Assembly: GCF_019469265.1 (NCBI RefSeq)
Contig: NZ_CP048268.1
Location: 120,001-184,000, forward strand
Direction: 5' to 3'
From: Lactobacillus panisapium
GTDB lineage: Bacteria; Bacillota; Bacilli; Lactobacillales; Lactobacillaceae
DNA: 64,000 nt
The first letter of the stretch is position 1, and each line of letters begins with the position of its first letter. The notes under the pieces are model-generated. The model saw nothing but the letters and a program-made list of their open reading frames with translations, had not been told where the DNA came from and made no database searches. This document shows, piece by piece, positions 1-9,879 of this stretch. A program made the translations under genes and the position numbers.

Positions 1-617
<617 letters not shown>

Positions 618-693
618 ACAGGCTCAAGCAATCTGGTAAGGTTTTGAGAATGGATTATATTTAGTTTTGAGTGTAAGAACTCAAGCAAAGAAA

Positions 694-812
694 AGTACGG
701 TGGCAATAGCAAGAAGGAAACACCTGTAACCATGCCGAACACAGCAGTTAAGCTTCTTCACGCCGAGAGTAGTTGGTGGGAGACTGCCTGCGAGGGTAGG
801 AAGTTGCCGTGC
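694..812 (+). rRNA. 5S ribosomal RNA
   Basis: About 119 nt with the typical 5S core CCATGCCGAACACAG near 732-746 and a terminal helix formed by AGTACGG at the 5' end and CCGTGCT at the 3' end. It lies about 75 nt after 23S and 11 nt before tRNA-Asn. The exact ends are set by the terminal helix and may be off by 1-3 nt. Confidence 0.95.
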
Positions 813-823
813 TTTTTTAATAT

Positions 824-896
824 TCCGGCTTAGCTCAGTTGGTAGAGCGCTTGACTGTTAATCAAGATGTCGTCAGTTCGAGTCTGACAGCCGGAG
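824..896 (+). tRNA. tRNA-Asn (GTT)
   Basis: A 73-nt cloverleaf. The acceptor stem TCCGGCT (824-830) pairs with AGCCGGA (889-895), with discriminator G896. The D arm contains AGCTCAGTTGGTAGAGC, the anticodon is GTT at 857-859 and the T arm contains GTTCGAGTC. CCA is not encoded (GCA follows). It is the last gene of the rRNA operon. Confidence 0.97.
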
Positions 897-904
897 CAAG
901 TAAG

Positions 905-934
905 AAAGAGGACTAATGATAGTCCTCTTTTTTT
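905..934 (+). terminator. rRNA operon intrinsic terminator
   Basis: Perfect 10-bp stem AAAGAGGACT (905-914) / AGTCCTCTTT (921-930) with a 6-nt loop, running into a T tract. It closes the rrn/tRNA-Asn transcript. Confidence 0.92.
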
Positions 935-991
935 GTGCGGTTTTATAATTAAACTATTTGTACCAAAGTGATTTCTAGTAATTTTTATCGT

Positions 992-1918
992 CTACTTGAT
1001 GCTGGGTTGAATTTTAAGATCGGTAAATGCCGTAATTAATCTTTGCAGGCCCTCAGTTTGATGGGATCTATGCTTAACGGCAATAAAATATTTAATTTGA
1101 ATTAAGTTATTGTCAAGCGGAAGTAGATTAATGGGGGTTTGGGCCATTCGCTTAATAATACTGGCCGCAGAAATAGTTAATCCTACACCTTTGATTGCTA
1201 AGTTAGTGGTTGTTAAAATGCTGCTGCTTTCTAAGACAATGTTTGGTTTAACGTGAAATTTTTGAAAGGCCCCATTTACTTGCCGTCTAATTGCTGAATT
1301 GGCAGAACTAACAACGAATGGCTCCTGGAGAATATCTTTAATATCATATTCGTTAGGTTCTAAAATAAAGCGCCCCTTTTTAAAATAAGGCGACTTTGGC
1401 GATATGATGACGTAATAATTTTCGCCGCCATTGACGTAAAAATCTATTCCATGATTGAGTGATTCTGGTGTTTGTCCTAGATAACAATCAATTTCTTCAT
1501 TTAAAAGTTTGGTTTCATTTTTACGAGGATAAGTTTCAGACAATTGAATTTTGATGTTGGGATTTTTGGCTAAAAAATCTGGTAGAAGTGCTGGCAAAAG
1601 AAAAGTTCCTAAGCTTTCTAATACACCAATTCGAATTACTTCCTTATTAGGCATGGAAAATGGGGTTAATTGCTCAATTAAAGTCTGATTATTAGAAATA
1701 GCCGTTTCGAGATATTGGTAATAAATAATGCCAGCTTCAGTTAATGTAAACGGTATTGTTTCACGATTAATTATTTTGGCCCCTAATTTGCGCTCTAGCC
1801 TCTTAATTAATTGTGTTAGATATGGCTGAGAAATGTATAACTCGTGTGCAGCTCGGGTAAAGTTGCTTTCTTTTAACAAGACATCGATATAATGCTGTAA
1901 TATTTCTGGATCTTTCAT
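992..1918 (-). CDS. LysR-family transcriptional regulator
   Basis: 308 aa, the normal LysR length. The N-terminal winged helix-turn-helix (about residues 1-60) shows the LysR pattern, with AAHELYISQPYLTQLIKRLE as the recognition region. Residues about 90-300 look like the periplasmic-binding-protein-type effector domain. The start is supported by GGAGGAAAT just upstream of ATG at 1918. The gene is divergent from the FMN-binding reductase at 2215, so by the usual LysR arrangement it probably controls that gene and perhaps the island beyond it. The effector is unknown; a shikimate-type acid is a guess from context. Confidence 0.9.
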   Translation of the reverse strand: MKDPEILQHYIDVLLKESNFTRAAHELYISQPYLTQLIKRLERKLGAKIINRETIPFTLTEAGIIYYQYLETAISNNQTLIEQLTPFSMPNKEVIRIGVLESLGTFLLPALLPDFLAKNPNIKIQLSETYPRKNETKLLNEEIDCYLGQTPESLNHGIDFYVNGGENYYVIISPKSPYFKKGRFILEPNEYDIKDILQEPFVVSSANSAIRRQVNGAFQKFHVKPNIVLESSSILTTTNLAIKGVGLTISAASIIKRMAQTPINLLPLDNNLIQIKYFIAVKHRSHQTEGLQRLITAFTDLKIQPSIK

Positions 1919-2167
1919 CTATTTCCTCCAATAATATCTCAATTATATCTTACTCGTGGCTCAACAACTTGGGCAACTTAATATTACTTTACTCAATAAA
2001 AATAAGAGACCAATCATCAAAGCAAGTTCGTAATTAATTTAAGTTTGAAACTAACAGTTGGTGGTATAAACGATCAAAGGGACAAAAGTACCCGTCGACT
2101 TCTTTTTCCCAATAGCATTTTTGTTATGGCTTGCTTGCTATAAAACTATTTCACCTTGCGTATGAAA

Positions 2168-2190
2168 CTTAGTAAAATTTAATTACTAAG
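2168..2190. promoter_or_regulatory. 8-bp inverted repeat before the reductase gene
   Basis: CTTAGTAA (2168-2175) and TTACTAAG (2183-2190) form a perfect inverted repeat with a 7-nt spacer, 24 nt before the start codon at 2215 and just ahead of the AAGGAGGA ribosome binding site. It could be an operator or a 5' leader hairpin. It sits in the 296-nt gap between the divergent LysR and reductase genes. No convincing -35/-10 pair was fixed in that gap. Confidence 0.45.
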
Positions 2191-2214
2191 TATTCAATAA
2201 GGAGGAAGCAAAGC

Positions 2215-4098
2215 ATGATGAAACCAGGTACATATGATGTGAAAGCAAAAGGTCATGGTTCAAGCTTTATGCCAATGAAAGTCACACTTTCGGAAGATAG
2301 CATTAAAGATATTAGTATCGATTCTAGCGGTGAAACTAAGGGTGTCGCTGATGAAGTTTTTAAGCGTTTGCCCAAAGAAATTATTGCCAATCAAACTTTG
2401 AATGTTGATGCGGTGAGTGGTGCAACAATTTCCAGTCATGGTGTTGTTGATGGTGTTGCTCAGGCAATTAATGAAGCCGGTGGTGATGCGCAAGAATGGA
2501 AAGACCGTGCTAAGCCAGCCGTTATTGGTGGACAAGATCAGGTACTGGATACAGATATCGTTGTAATTGGTGCAGGTGGTGCAGGGCTTGCTGCAGCTGC
2601 TAGAACAATTCAAAACGGAAAAAAGGTTGTTGTGCTTGAAAAGTATCCTCAGATTGGTGGCAATACAACTCGTGCGGGTGGTCCACTTAATGCAGCGGAA
2701 CCAGAATGGCAAAATCAATTTAAGGCTTTAGCTGGTGAAAAAGAAAGCCTAGAAAAATTAGCAGCAATGCCAATTGATGAAATTGACTCAGAATACCAAG
2801 AAGACTTCAAGAAGCTGCAAAAACAAATTAATGATTACGTTGAGTCGGGGAAAGATTACTTATTTGATTCAGTATTGCTTCACGAAATTCAAACTTATTT
2901 GGGTGGTAAGCGGACTGATTTAAACGGAAATGAAATTCACGGTAATTACGCTTTAGTAACTGAATTAGTTAACAATGTACTCGATTCTGTCAATTGGCTG
3001 ACTGATTTGGGAGTTAAATTTGACCGCAGTGAGGTAACCATGCCCGTAGGTGCTTTATGGCGTAGAGGCCATAAGCCAGTTGAGCCAATGGGCTATGCTT
3101 TTATTAGTGTATTGGGTAAATGGATTGAAGAGCACGGTGCTACAATCTTGACCGAAACGCGGGCAACTCATTTAATTACTGAAAATAATTGCGTCACTGG
3201 TGTAATTGCTAAAAGTAATGATGGCAGCAAAGTGACAATTCATGCTCAAAAAGTAATTTTAACTTCTGGTGGCTTTGGTGCTAATACCAAGATGGTACAA
3301 AAATACAATACTTATTGGGAGCATATTGATGACGATATTGCCACAACTAATTCTCCTGCTATTACTGGTGATGGCATTGCTTTGGGGCAAGAAGCTAACG
3401 CCGATTTAGTGGGCATGGGCTTTATTCAATTAATGCCAGTTTCCGATCCAAAAACGGGTGAATTATTTACTGGTATCCAAACACCGCCAGAAAACTTTAT
3501 TATGGTTAACCAAAAGGGTGAACGTTTTGTAAATGAATTTGCGGAGCGTGACACCTTGGCTAAAGCCGCAATTGCCAATGGAACGCTTTTCTACTTAATT
3601 GCTGATGAAAAAATTAAGAAAACGGCTTATAACACAACCGAAGAATCTTTAGAGGCACAGGTAAAAGCCGGAACTTTATTGAAAGCCGATACGCTTGAAG
3701 AATTAGCACAAAAAGCCGGTATGGATCCAGATACTTTAGTTAATACTATTAAAAAGTATAATTCTTACGTAGATTCAGGCGAGGATCCTGAATTCGGCAA
3801 GAGTGCGTTCAACCTTAAATGTGAAGTAGCGCCATTTTATGCTACACCGCGTAAACCCGCTATTCATCACACAATGGGTGGTTTAAAGATCAATCCGAAA
3901 GCACAAGTTATTAATAAAGACGGGCAAGTAGTTGATGGTTTGTATGCTGCGGGTGAAGTTGCAGGTGGATTACATGCTGGTAATCGTCTAGGCGGTAATT
4001 CGTTAGCAGATATCTTTACGTTTGGTCGAATTGCAGCTGATACGGCATGTGATGAAATAAAAGACACTGATGTGGCTACAGGCGCTTCACAGCATTAA
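2215..4098 (+). CDS. Flavinylated FMN-binding / FAD-binding-2 reductase (fumarate/urocanate reductase-like)
   Basis: 627 aa. An N-terminal FMN_bind domain (about residues 5-90) carries the flavinylation motif DAVSGAT (65-71), where T71 would be the FMN acceptor for an ApbE transferase. An FAD-binding-2 domain follows, with the dinucleotide motif GAGGAG (119-124). The C-terminal half keeps the fumarate-reductase-type active-site landmarks: HHTMGG, an Arg in NEFAERD, and GNRLGGNS. There is no signal peptide, so a cytoplasmic enzyme is expected. Such proteins reduce alpha,beta-unsaturated carboxylates such as fumarate, urocanate or hydroxycinnamates. Given the neighbouring quinate/shikimate genes, shikimate is a plausible acceptor (inference). 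No ApbE gene is in the window. An AAGGAGGA site precedes the ATG. Confidence 0.88.
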   Translation: MMKPGTYDVKAKGHGSSFMPMKVTLSEDSIKDISIDSSGETKGVADEVFKRLPKEIIANQTLNVDAVSGATISSHGVVDGVAQAINEAGGDAQEWKDRAKPAVIGGQDQVLDTDIVVIGAGGAGLAAAARTIQNGKKVVVLEKYPQIGGNTTRAGGPLNAAEPEWQNQFKALAGEKESLEKLAAMPIDEIDSEYQEDFKKLQKQINDYVESGKDYLFDSVLLHEIQTYLGGKRTDLNGNEIHGNYALVTELVNNVLDSVNWLTDLGVKFDRSEVTMPVGALWRRGHKPVEPMGYAFISVLGKWIEEHGATILTETRATHLITENNCVTGVIAKSNDGSKVTIHAQKVILTSGGFGANTKMVQKYNTYWEHIDDDIATTNSPAITGDGIALGQEANADLVGMGFIQLMPVSDPKTGELFTGIQTPPENFIMVNQKGERFVNEFAERDTLAKAAIANGTLFYLIADEKIKKTAYNTTEESLEAQVKAGTLLKADTLEELAQKAGMDPDTLVNTIKKYNSYVDSGEDPEFGKSAFNLKCEVAPFYATPRKPAIHHTMGGLKINPKAQVINKDGQVVDGLYAAGEVAGGLHAGNRLGGNSLADIFTFGRIAADTACDEIKDTDVATGASQH

Positions 4099-4125
4099 TT
4101 GCAATCAACTTTTCTGACAAAAATA

Positions 4126-4166
4126 AATAATAGTTAACCAATTAGGCTAACTATTATTTTTTTATT
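4126..4166. terminator. Bidirectional terminator between convergent genes
   Basis: Perfect 11-bp stem AATAATAGTTA (4126-4136) / TAACTATTATT (4148-4158) followed by T-rich sequence, with a matching A-rich flank on the other side. It serves the reductase on + and the CitG-like gene on -. Confidence 0.85.
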
Positions 4167-4171
4167 TTAAA

Positions 4172-5002
4172 TTATAAGTAATTCCGTTCAAGTGCCATAA
4201 AAATAGTCACAATTAACAAGTCTGCACAACCACCCAAGCTGTAATTTTTTTCTAGGCATTCTTGGTTGAATTCTTGTAAGTATTTTTTCCCAGCGGCAGA
4301 ATTGTAGCCGCCTAGCTTTAAGTAACTAGTGGCCTTATTTTGAAGCCAATTAATAATTTCGTAGTTGCCAGCTCGCTTGATTAAATTGCTATCAACAGTT
4401 ACCGTAGCGATTTTCATTAGGGTATCTAACAACTTAGTTTGAAGACTTCCTGTCCGCTTTTTTAAGAACGGTAGGGCTACATCGCGGACAATTGGATAGC
4501 CCAGTTCAGCTTGCTCACGTGCACCGCCCGCACCATATTGCTGAAATTCTTTTTCTCCTGCAGTTTTTAACTGATTATTTAGTTTTAAGTCGTGTTCAAC
4601 TAAGCCGGTACACATTTTTTTAATCGTAGTAAAAATTTCAGTTTGATTTTTTTGGCAATAGCTTTCAGCACAGACAAAAATTCCTAAAGCAAAAATTGCA
4701 CCTTTATGCGTATTAATACCATTAGTAGCCTGAAACATGTCTTTTTCAGCAGCTATTCCTTTTTGCCGCAATTTAAAAAACATTTCCGTTAAGTCTGCTG
4801 CTTTAAAATCATGGCCAATATTAAACGCAGCAGTAAAGTAGTTAGTTAAACTCAAGCTGCTATCAATGAAAGTATAGATATTCATATCCTGATGCGGTCC
4901 TGGACTTAGCGGGTCGACAAGACCAGGCTTAGGAAGGGTGACAACTTCATATAAAAGAGCTCGAGTGGCATTTTGGGTAATTGAATTATTCATAAAGATC
5001 AC
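4172..5002 (-). CDS. CitG-like triphosphoribosyl-dephospho-CoA synthase family protein
   Basis: 276 aa. Family landmarks are PKPGLVDPLSPGPHQDM near the N terminus, NGINTHKGAIFALG in the middle and GGAREQAELGYP further on, all typical of CitG/MdcB. The family makes the 2'-(5''-triphosphoribosyl)-3'-dephospho-CoA prosthetic group precursor for citrate lyase or malonate decarboxylase acyl carrier proteins. No citrate lyase or malonate decarboxylase subunit is present in this window, so its partner is elsewhere or its role differs. The start overlaps the upstream gene's stop as GTGA (4999-5002). An ATG at 4993 (MNNSITQ) is an alternative. It is probably co-transcribed with the interrupted monooxygenase-like gene. 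Confidence 0.82.
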   Translation of the reverse strand: MIFMNNSITQNATRALLYEVVTLPKPGLVDPLSPGPHQDMNIYTFIDSSLSLTNYFTAAFNIGHDFKAADLTEMFFKLRQKGIAAEKDMFQATNGINTHKGAIFALGIFVCAESYCQKNQTEIFTTIKKMCTGLVEHDLKLNNQLKTAGEKEFQQYGAGGAREQAELGYPIVRDVALPFLKKRTGSLQTKLLDTLMKIATVTVDSNLIKRAGNYEIINWLQNKATSYLKLGGYNSAAGKKYLQEFNQECLEKNYSLGGCADLLIVTIFMALERNYL

Positions 5003-5994
5003 TTTTGACTATTATTTATCTGATTGACAATTTCTTTAACCGATTGGTTTACAGTAATAAAATCAATATCTTCGGCAATATCAGTATACCCCAGATTAAG
5101 GTCGCCTTTCAGCATCCCGTTGATTAAACCCTGGTAACCGTGAGATGCAGCAGTAATTTGGGTAGCATCTATCCCGGCAGCAGTCATTTTAGCTAAGTGA
5201 TTAGGCAATTTTCCCGGTAATGAAAAAATCGTCCGGTTGTTTAATTTGAAGGAAACCAAATCCGAATTTTTGGCTTTGATCAACGCATTTTTAATAGACG
5301 TAGCTGTGGGCGCTTCTTCACTAGCGGCAAAAACAGTTTTGAGAAAGACGCCTTGTGCACCACAAGCTAAAGCGTGAGTTAAGGCCTTAGGATTAGCGGT
5401 ATCACAGCCAGCTAAGACGGGAGTGGCTTGCGCTTCATGGACAAATTCTGGCAGTCCTTCTTTTTGCGGATAAATAAGAATATCAATTCCATTTTTTTGC
5501 GCTTGTTTTACCCTATCAGTCTGGGAGACAACTTGCATAACTTTAATCCCATTATGGTGAAGTAATTGGACCCATTCTTTTGAAGCAATTTGACCAAATC
5601 CCTCAAAAAGAGCAATGGTAAGTCTTCTTTTGCGCATTAATTCTACAAGTTCCATTGCCGTATGATCTTGCTCAGGTATGCTGGCACTACTAGGAATTTC
5701 AATGGCAAATGGGCGAAAGGTATGAGCTAAGACATAGTCTATTTGTTCATTCATCAAATTTCTTTCCTGCATTGCGTCAAGGATATAATTGTTGCCAGCT
5801 TTGCCAACTTAGTCGCTACTACTTGCCGAGGCTCCTGTTAGCGCATCAGGTGCGTGATAACCGGCATTAATTCCCAGAATTCCTAATGAACCTGCTTCTG
5901 AAATGGCGGCAATCAGTTTACCATTGGTTAGCGTGTGAATAGGCTCTTGGACAATTGGTAAATTAACCCCTAATAATTGACATAATTTATTCAT
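4999..5994 (-). pseudogene. Nitronate monooxygenase / 2-nitropropane dioxygenase-like gene interrupted by an in-frame stop
   Basis: Reading from an ATG at 5994 with GGAGGAGGTG upstream, the frame encodes the family N terminus (LLGVNLPIVQEPIH, SEAGSLGILGINAGYHAP) and then meets TAA at 5809-5811. The same frame continues without a shift through VGKAGNNYILDAMQERNLMN into a 257-aa segment carrying the rest of the FMN-binding TIM barrel (AQATPVLAGCDTANPKAL, ALACGAQGVFLKTVFAASEE). The full protein would be about 331 residues, normal for the family. One point mutation (for example CAA to TAA) explains the break. Re-initiation at ATG 5772 or 5754 could yield a C-terminal fragment. In an intact form it would be an FMN-dependent oxidoreductase of unknown substrate. 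Confidence 0.8.
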
Positions 5995-6022
5995 CTGAAA
6001 ATGTTGCACCTCCTCCAATCAA

Positions 6023-6934
6023 TTAGACCGGAATATTATCAACCATTTCTTGAATTTCTTTTTTACGGCTTTTAATAAAATCAAGAAAATCAATGATTTC
6101 TGGTGAAAAGTTTTGGTTAGAATCATAGACCAAGTACACCTGGCGCGTATTTTTAGGTAAATCGAGCTTAATTGTGTGAATGTTAAAACCACTAAGATAG
6201 ATCGTTTTAGCCACTACCCCGACGATATCATTTGTAAGAACCTGACCAGCAATAGCCAATTCATCATGTAAACGATTAGTAATGCGTAAATCTGATGCGG
6301 TAGCTAATAAGGCATTAGTGATGTCTTTGCCAATTTGAATCTTTTTTGAATAGGTAATAATTGATTCACCCTGCAGCTCTTCTGGGGACATTTCCGTAAT
6401 TTTTGCCAGTTCGTTTTCTTGTGAAACGATGGCAATAATTTCTTCAGTATAAAGTGGAACATAAGTAAAATCACTGAATTCGGGCACATAAGAACAGATG
6501 CCGATATCATACCAGCCATTTTTAATGCCTTCGCAAATTTGATAAGAAGGGTTGTCGTGATAAATAAAATGAGGTGCAATGCTGCTTTCTTGTTGATATT
6601 GTTTGGTCAAGTTAGGAAGCAAGATTCCAATTGCGGTAGGGATGCCAGCAATATGAATGTTACCTTTGTCTTGACTAATTTTTTGCTCAATTTTCTTTTT
6701 ACCATGGTCAAGGGTGGCCAAAGATTTAGTAACCGTATCGTAAAAAATACGTCCATAGTCGGTTAATTGAACGTAGCGACCATTATGCTTAAATAGTTTA
6801 CAATGCAATTCTTTTTCTAGTTGTTTGATTGATATTGAAAGAGTGGGCTGACTAATATATAAATTTTCAGCCGCTGTAGTGTATTGTTTTTGTTCTGCCA
6901 ATTCACGAAAATAGTAAAGTTGATTTAAATTCAT
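6023..6934 (-). CDS. LysR-family transcriptional regulator
   Basis: 303 aa. The N-terminal helix-turn-helix is clear (TTAAENLYISQPTLSISIKQ LEKEL region, residues about 18-42) and is followed by the LysR substrate-binding fold. It lies just upstream of the interrupted monooxygenase-like gene on the same strand and is divergent from the acyl-CoA dehydrogenase operon at 7286. It is therefore the likely regulator of that operon, responding to a pathway intermediate. A second LysR gene lies at 992-1918, so the island appears to have two such controllers. Confidence 0.9.
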   Translation of the reverse strand: MNLNQLYYFRELAEQKQYTTAAENLYISQPTLSISIKQLEKELHCKLFKHNGRYVQLTDYGRIFYDTVTKSLATLDHGKKKIEQKISQDKGNIHIAGIPTAIGILLPNLTKQYQQESSIAPHFIYHDNPSYQICEGIKNGWYDIGICSYVPEFSDFTYVPLYTEEIIAIVSQENELAKITEMSPEELQGESIITYSKKIQIGKDITNALLATASDLRITNRLHDELAIAGQVLTNDIVGVVAKTIYLSGFNIHTIKLDLPKNTRQVYLVYDSNQNFSPEIIDFLDFIKSRKKEIQEMVDNIPV

Positions 6935-6996
6935 GATAGTACCTCAAAAAATATGTGATATTCACTACCTAATAATAGATGCTATACCTTATTTAA

Positions 6997-7010
6997 TAAA
7001 AACGCTTTCA
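6997..7010 (+). promoter_or_regulatory. Possible cre (CcpA) site
   Basis: TAAAAACGCTTTCA matches the catabolite-responsive element consensus TGWNANCGNTNWCA except for the second base. It lies in the 351-nt divergent region between LysR and the acyl-CoA dehydrogenase operon. The mismatch is at a well-conserved position, so this is only a candidate. Confidence 0.3.
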
Positions 7011-7017
7011 CATTTTT

Positions 7018-7048
7018 TAATATATTAATTGGAAAAATTAATATATTA
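7018..7048. promoter_or_regulatory. Perfect 13-bp inverted repeat in divergent promoter region
   Basis: TAATATATTAATT (7018-7030) is repeated inverted as AATTAATATATTA (7036-7048) around a 5-nt centre. It lies about 84 nt upstream of the LysR start and 238 nt upstream of the dehydrogenase start, with no T tract typical of a terminator. A regulator-binding site or cruciform-forming element is possible. The remainder of the gap is AT-rich. Confidence 0.55.
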
Positions 7049-7197
7049 GCTTAATAACTGAGCGCGTTGTAATTTAGCTGATAAATTTACCGGACGATTT
7101 AAGAAGTTAGCAATAATCTTTGTCATTTTAACAAAACTTCCGCCAAAATAATGGCAAAAGTATTTATAAAACTAATAAAAGTAACTTTGTTATCAAT

Positions 7198-7226
7198 TTT
7201 ACAAAGGCAATTTTTGTCAACATAAT
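7198..7226 (+). promoter_or_regulatory. Candidate promoter of the acyl-CoA dehydrogenase operon
   Basis: TTTACA (7198-7203), a 17-nt spacer and CATAAT (7221-7226) make a plausible sigma-A promoter 59 nt before the start codon at 7286. The gene has an AAAAAGGAGA ribosome binding site. Confidence 0.5.
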
Positions 7227-7285
7227 ACACTTGTCAATTAAGAGTGCTTTCAAAAAACTTCAGAAAGTAAAAAGGAGATTGTATT

Positions 7286-8536
7286 ATGACTGAACAAAAA
7301 CAATTGCATGTATTACCACCATATGAAGAAACACCAATTATGCATAAGGCTAAGCCAGGCGAGTCGATGACCGACGAAGACTTTGCCAATTACGTTAAAG
7401 AAATTAGACATTTGGCCCAAAATGAATTTGACCGTATGACTAACTATATTGAAGAAAATCGTAAGTTTCCACAAGACTTTTTCCCAATAGCAATTAAGCA
7501 TGACCTGTATCGCTTTGCATTGCCAAAACAATATGGTGGTTGGGGTTTAAGTGAAAAACAAATTCTACAAGTACAAGAAGAATTTTCTCGTACTCAAGGT
7601 GGTATTAGGATGCACTTGCACCATGCTTCTGACATGAATTGGCGAATTATTGATAATTTTGGTAGCCAAGAATTAAAAGATAAGTATATGGATAAATTTC
7701 AGGACAAATCAATTTATGCCAATTTTGCCTTAACTGAAAAAAGCGGTGGTACGGGTGCAGATTTGCATACCTTGGCTGTTAAAGACGGCGATGACTGGGT
7801 AATTAACGGGGAAAAGACGCTGATTTCTCATGCAGATGTAGCTGACTTTACTTATCTAATCGTTGTTACTGATCCTGATAAAGAAGGTGATGAGCGTTTA
7901 TCTGCATTCTTTGTCCCAACAAATACACCCGGATTTGAAGCTAATGAAATGCCACTGATGATGGGGTGCCGCGGTGCTGGTCATGCCGACTTAAAGTTTA
8001 CAGATATGCGCGTGCCAGACAAATTTATGTTGGGTAAACGTGGCGAAGGAATGAAAGTTGCAATCTCTTCGCTATCATTATCGCGTGCACATATTGCTGA
8101 TTCTAACTTAGGAATGGCTCAAAGAATGTTGGAGATGTCGATTGCATACTCTAAAGACCGGGTAACTTTCGGTAAGCCATTATGCAAGCGGCAATCAATC
8201 ATTTTTGAAATTGCCGACATGGGTGCTAAAGTTCATGCACTTAGATTAATGTTATGGGACTTAGCTAAAGATTACGATGAAGGCAAGGATATTACTAAGA
8301 AGGCGTCATTAGCTAAACTTGAAAGTATTAATACTGTTAAGCTGGTTTCTGATTATATGTTAGAGATTTTTGGTGGAATTGGCTACTTCCAAGACAATCC
8401 TTATGGCCCAGCTGAACGGTTATACCGCGATTGCCGGGCAATGTGGCTTGAGGAAGGACCACGTTCGGTTCAGCGTTTAACAGCAGGGAGATTACTGATC
8501 AACGATAGTGGTCAGACACCAATTACTAGTTTATAA
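7286..8536 (+). CDS. Acyl-CoA dehydrogenase family protein (first of two)
   Basis: 416 aa with the full acyl-CoA dehydrogenase fold. It has an N-terminal helical domain, the middle beta domain with LTEKSGGTGAD and WVINGEKTLIS (flavin/substrate contact), and the C-terminal helical domain with DYMLEIFGGIGY. Near the C terminus WLEEGPRSVQR places a Glu at the usual catalytic-base position (the EGT motif of the family, here EGP). These FAD enzymes add or remove hydrogens alpha,beta to a CoA thioester and pass electrons through ETF, which is encoded downstream. It is the first gene of a run 7286-14679 with CoA-transferase, second dehydrogenase, etfBA, ligase and thioesterase. Lactobacilli generally lack beta-oxidation, so a dedicated substrate is expected. 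Confidence 0.9.
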   Translation: MTEQKQLHVLPPYEETPIMHKAKPGESMTDEDFANYVKEIRHLAQNEFDRMTNYIEENRKFPQDFFPIAIKHDLYRFALPKQYGGWGLSEKQILQVQEEFSRTQGGIRMHLHHASDMNWRIIDNFGSQELKDKYMDKFQDKSIYANFALTEKSGGTGADLHTLAVKDGDDWVINGEKTLISHADVADFTYLIVVTDPDKEGDERLSAFFVPTNTPGFEANEMPLMMGCRGAGHADLKFTDMRVPDKFMLGKRGEGMKVAISSLSLSRAHIADSNLGMAQRMLEMSIAYSKDRVTFGKPLCKRQSIIFEIADMGAKVHALRLMLWDLAKDYDEGKDITKKASLAKLESINTVKLVSDYMLEIFGGIGYFQDNPYGPAERLYRDCRAMWLEEGPRSVQRLTAGRLLINDSGQTPITSL

Positions 8537-8565
8537 ACCGATATTCTAACTTGGGAGGGCTGAAG

Positions 8566-8585
8566 CTAATAAATTAAATTATTAG
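8566..8585. promoter_or_regulatory. Intergenic hairpin
   Basis: CTAATAA (8566-8572) and TTATTAG (8579-8585) form a perfect 7-bp stem with a 6-nt loop in the 89-nt gap between the first dehydrogenase and the CoA-transferase gene. No T tract follows, so an mRNA-processing or stability element is more likely than a terminator. Confidence 0.4.
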
Positions 8586-8625
8586 TTCCAATCCTCTTTA
8601 ATTATAACTAATGCGGAGATAAAAA

Positions 8626-9870
8626 ATGGCTGATGAAATATTAAAGGGAATCAGAGTTATTGATTTGACGCAATTTTTGGCTGCACCAACTGTTGGCAGG
8701 GTGCTTGGCGAATGGGGTGCTGATGTAATTAAAATAGAAGCTCCCAAAGGTGATGCTGGGCGAACCCAAGGTGCCGTTTTTGGCATGAAATATGAAGATG
8801 ATGAAAATTTGGGCTTTGATGTTTCCAACATGAACAAGCGTTTTGTCACTTTAAATATGAAGACACCAGATGGGATGCAAGTATTCAAAGACTTACTTAA
8901 AACGGCAGATGTTTTTCTTACTTCAGTACGGACCAAAAGCTTGGCACACATGGGAATTACCTGGGAAGAACTGCATCAGGAGTTTCCTAAACTAGTTTTC
9001 GCCCAGGACCGTGGTTACGGCGAATTTGGTCCTAAGAAAGATGCAGCGGGTTACGATGCAACTGCTTATCAAGCACGTGGCGGTGTTCAAGGCACAACGG
9101 TTGATAAGGGCGGCAATCCTTACAATCCCGTAAATGGCTACGGTGATTTTCAGGTGTCAATGACTTTGGCGGCAGGAATCTGTGCTGCTTTACTTCAAGC
9201 ACAAAGAACCGGAAAAGGTGACAAAGTCGTGGTTAATTTGAACCATGCAGCAATTTTTATGCAAAACATTGCAATGGTATCTGCGCAATACGGTAATGTT
9301 TATCCTAAAAGCCGGCGAGAAGTCACTAATCCATTCAATGATACTTATAAAACTGCAGATGACCGGTGGTTTGTTCTATGTGTTCCAGAATATGATCGTG
9401 ACTTTGATAAAGTGATGCACGATATTGGCCGTGACGATGTTTGTGGCGATAAGCGCTATAACAAGATGGATACATTGAATGCAAATGGTACTAGTAGCGA
9501 AGTGATAGCTATTTTGGAAGATGCATTCAAGCAAAAGCCATTAGCATATTGGATCGATTTATTTGGCAAAGAAGACTTGCCCCTTGAGGCGTGTCAAATT
9601 CCAACAGAAATCTACCAGGATCCTGAGGCGCTTGATAATGATGAGATCCGATTAATGAAATTTCCATCTGGTGCTAAACGTTATATCCCAACCAATCCAG
9701 TTCGATTTGCTTCACAAGGTAAGCCAACCTTAACGCCTTCGCGTGCACAAGGATCTGATACGCGTGAAGTTTTAAAAGATGAACTTGGCTATAGTGACGC
9801 AAAGATTGCGGCAATGATTGCATCAGGTGCAGCTAGTGGTGTGCGGCATTTAGATGAGCCGCTTAAATAG
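8626..9870 (+). CDS. CaiB/BaiF family (family III) CoA-transferase
   Basis: 414 aa. The N terminus LKGIRVIDLTQFLAAPTVGR and GWGADVIKIE-type segment (EWGADVIKIEAPKGD) are signatures of family III CoA-transferases. The expected catalytic Asp lies at about residue 174 in NGYGDFQVSMTLAAGICAAL, followed by the RTGKGDKVVVNL element. The enzyme would move CoA between acids, for example from the product thioester to the incoming acid, which saves ATP. It is 10 nt from the second dehydrogenase gene. CoA-transferase, ligase, dehydrogenase and EtfBA together recall the caffeate reduction (car) operon of Acetobacterium woodii (established knowledge); the substrate here is not shown by sequence. Confidence 0.9.
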   Translation: MADEILKGIRVIDLTQFLAAPTVGRVLGEWGADVIKIEAPKGDAGRTQGAVFGMKYEDDENLGFDVSNMNKRFVTLNMKTPDGMQVFKDLLKTADVFLTSVRTKSLAHMGITWEELHQEFPKLVFAQDRGYGEFGPKKDAAGYDATAYQARGGVQGTTVDKGGNPYNPVNGYGDFQVSMTLAAGICAALLQAQRTGKGDKVVVNLNHAAIFMQNIAMVSAQYGNVYPKSRREVTNPFNDTYKTADDRWFVLCVPEYDRDFDKVMHDIGRDDVCGDKRYNKMDTLNANGTSSEVIAILEDAFKQKPLAYWIDLFGKEDLPLEACQIPTEIYQDPEALDNDEIRLMKFPSGAKRYIPTNPVRFASQGKPTLTPSRAQGSDTREVLKDELGYSDAKIAAMIASGAASGVRHLDEPLK

Positions 9871-9879
9871 GTGAAATAG

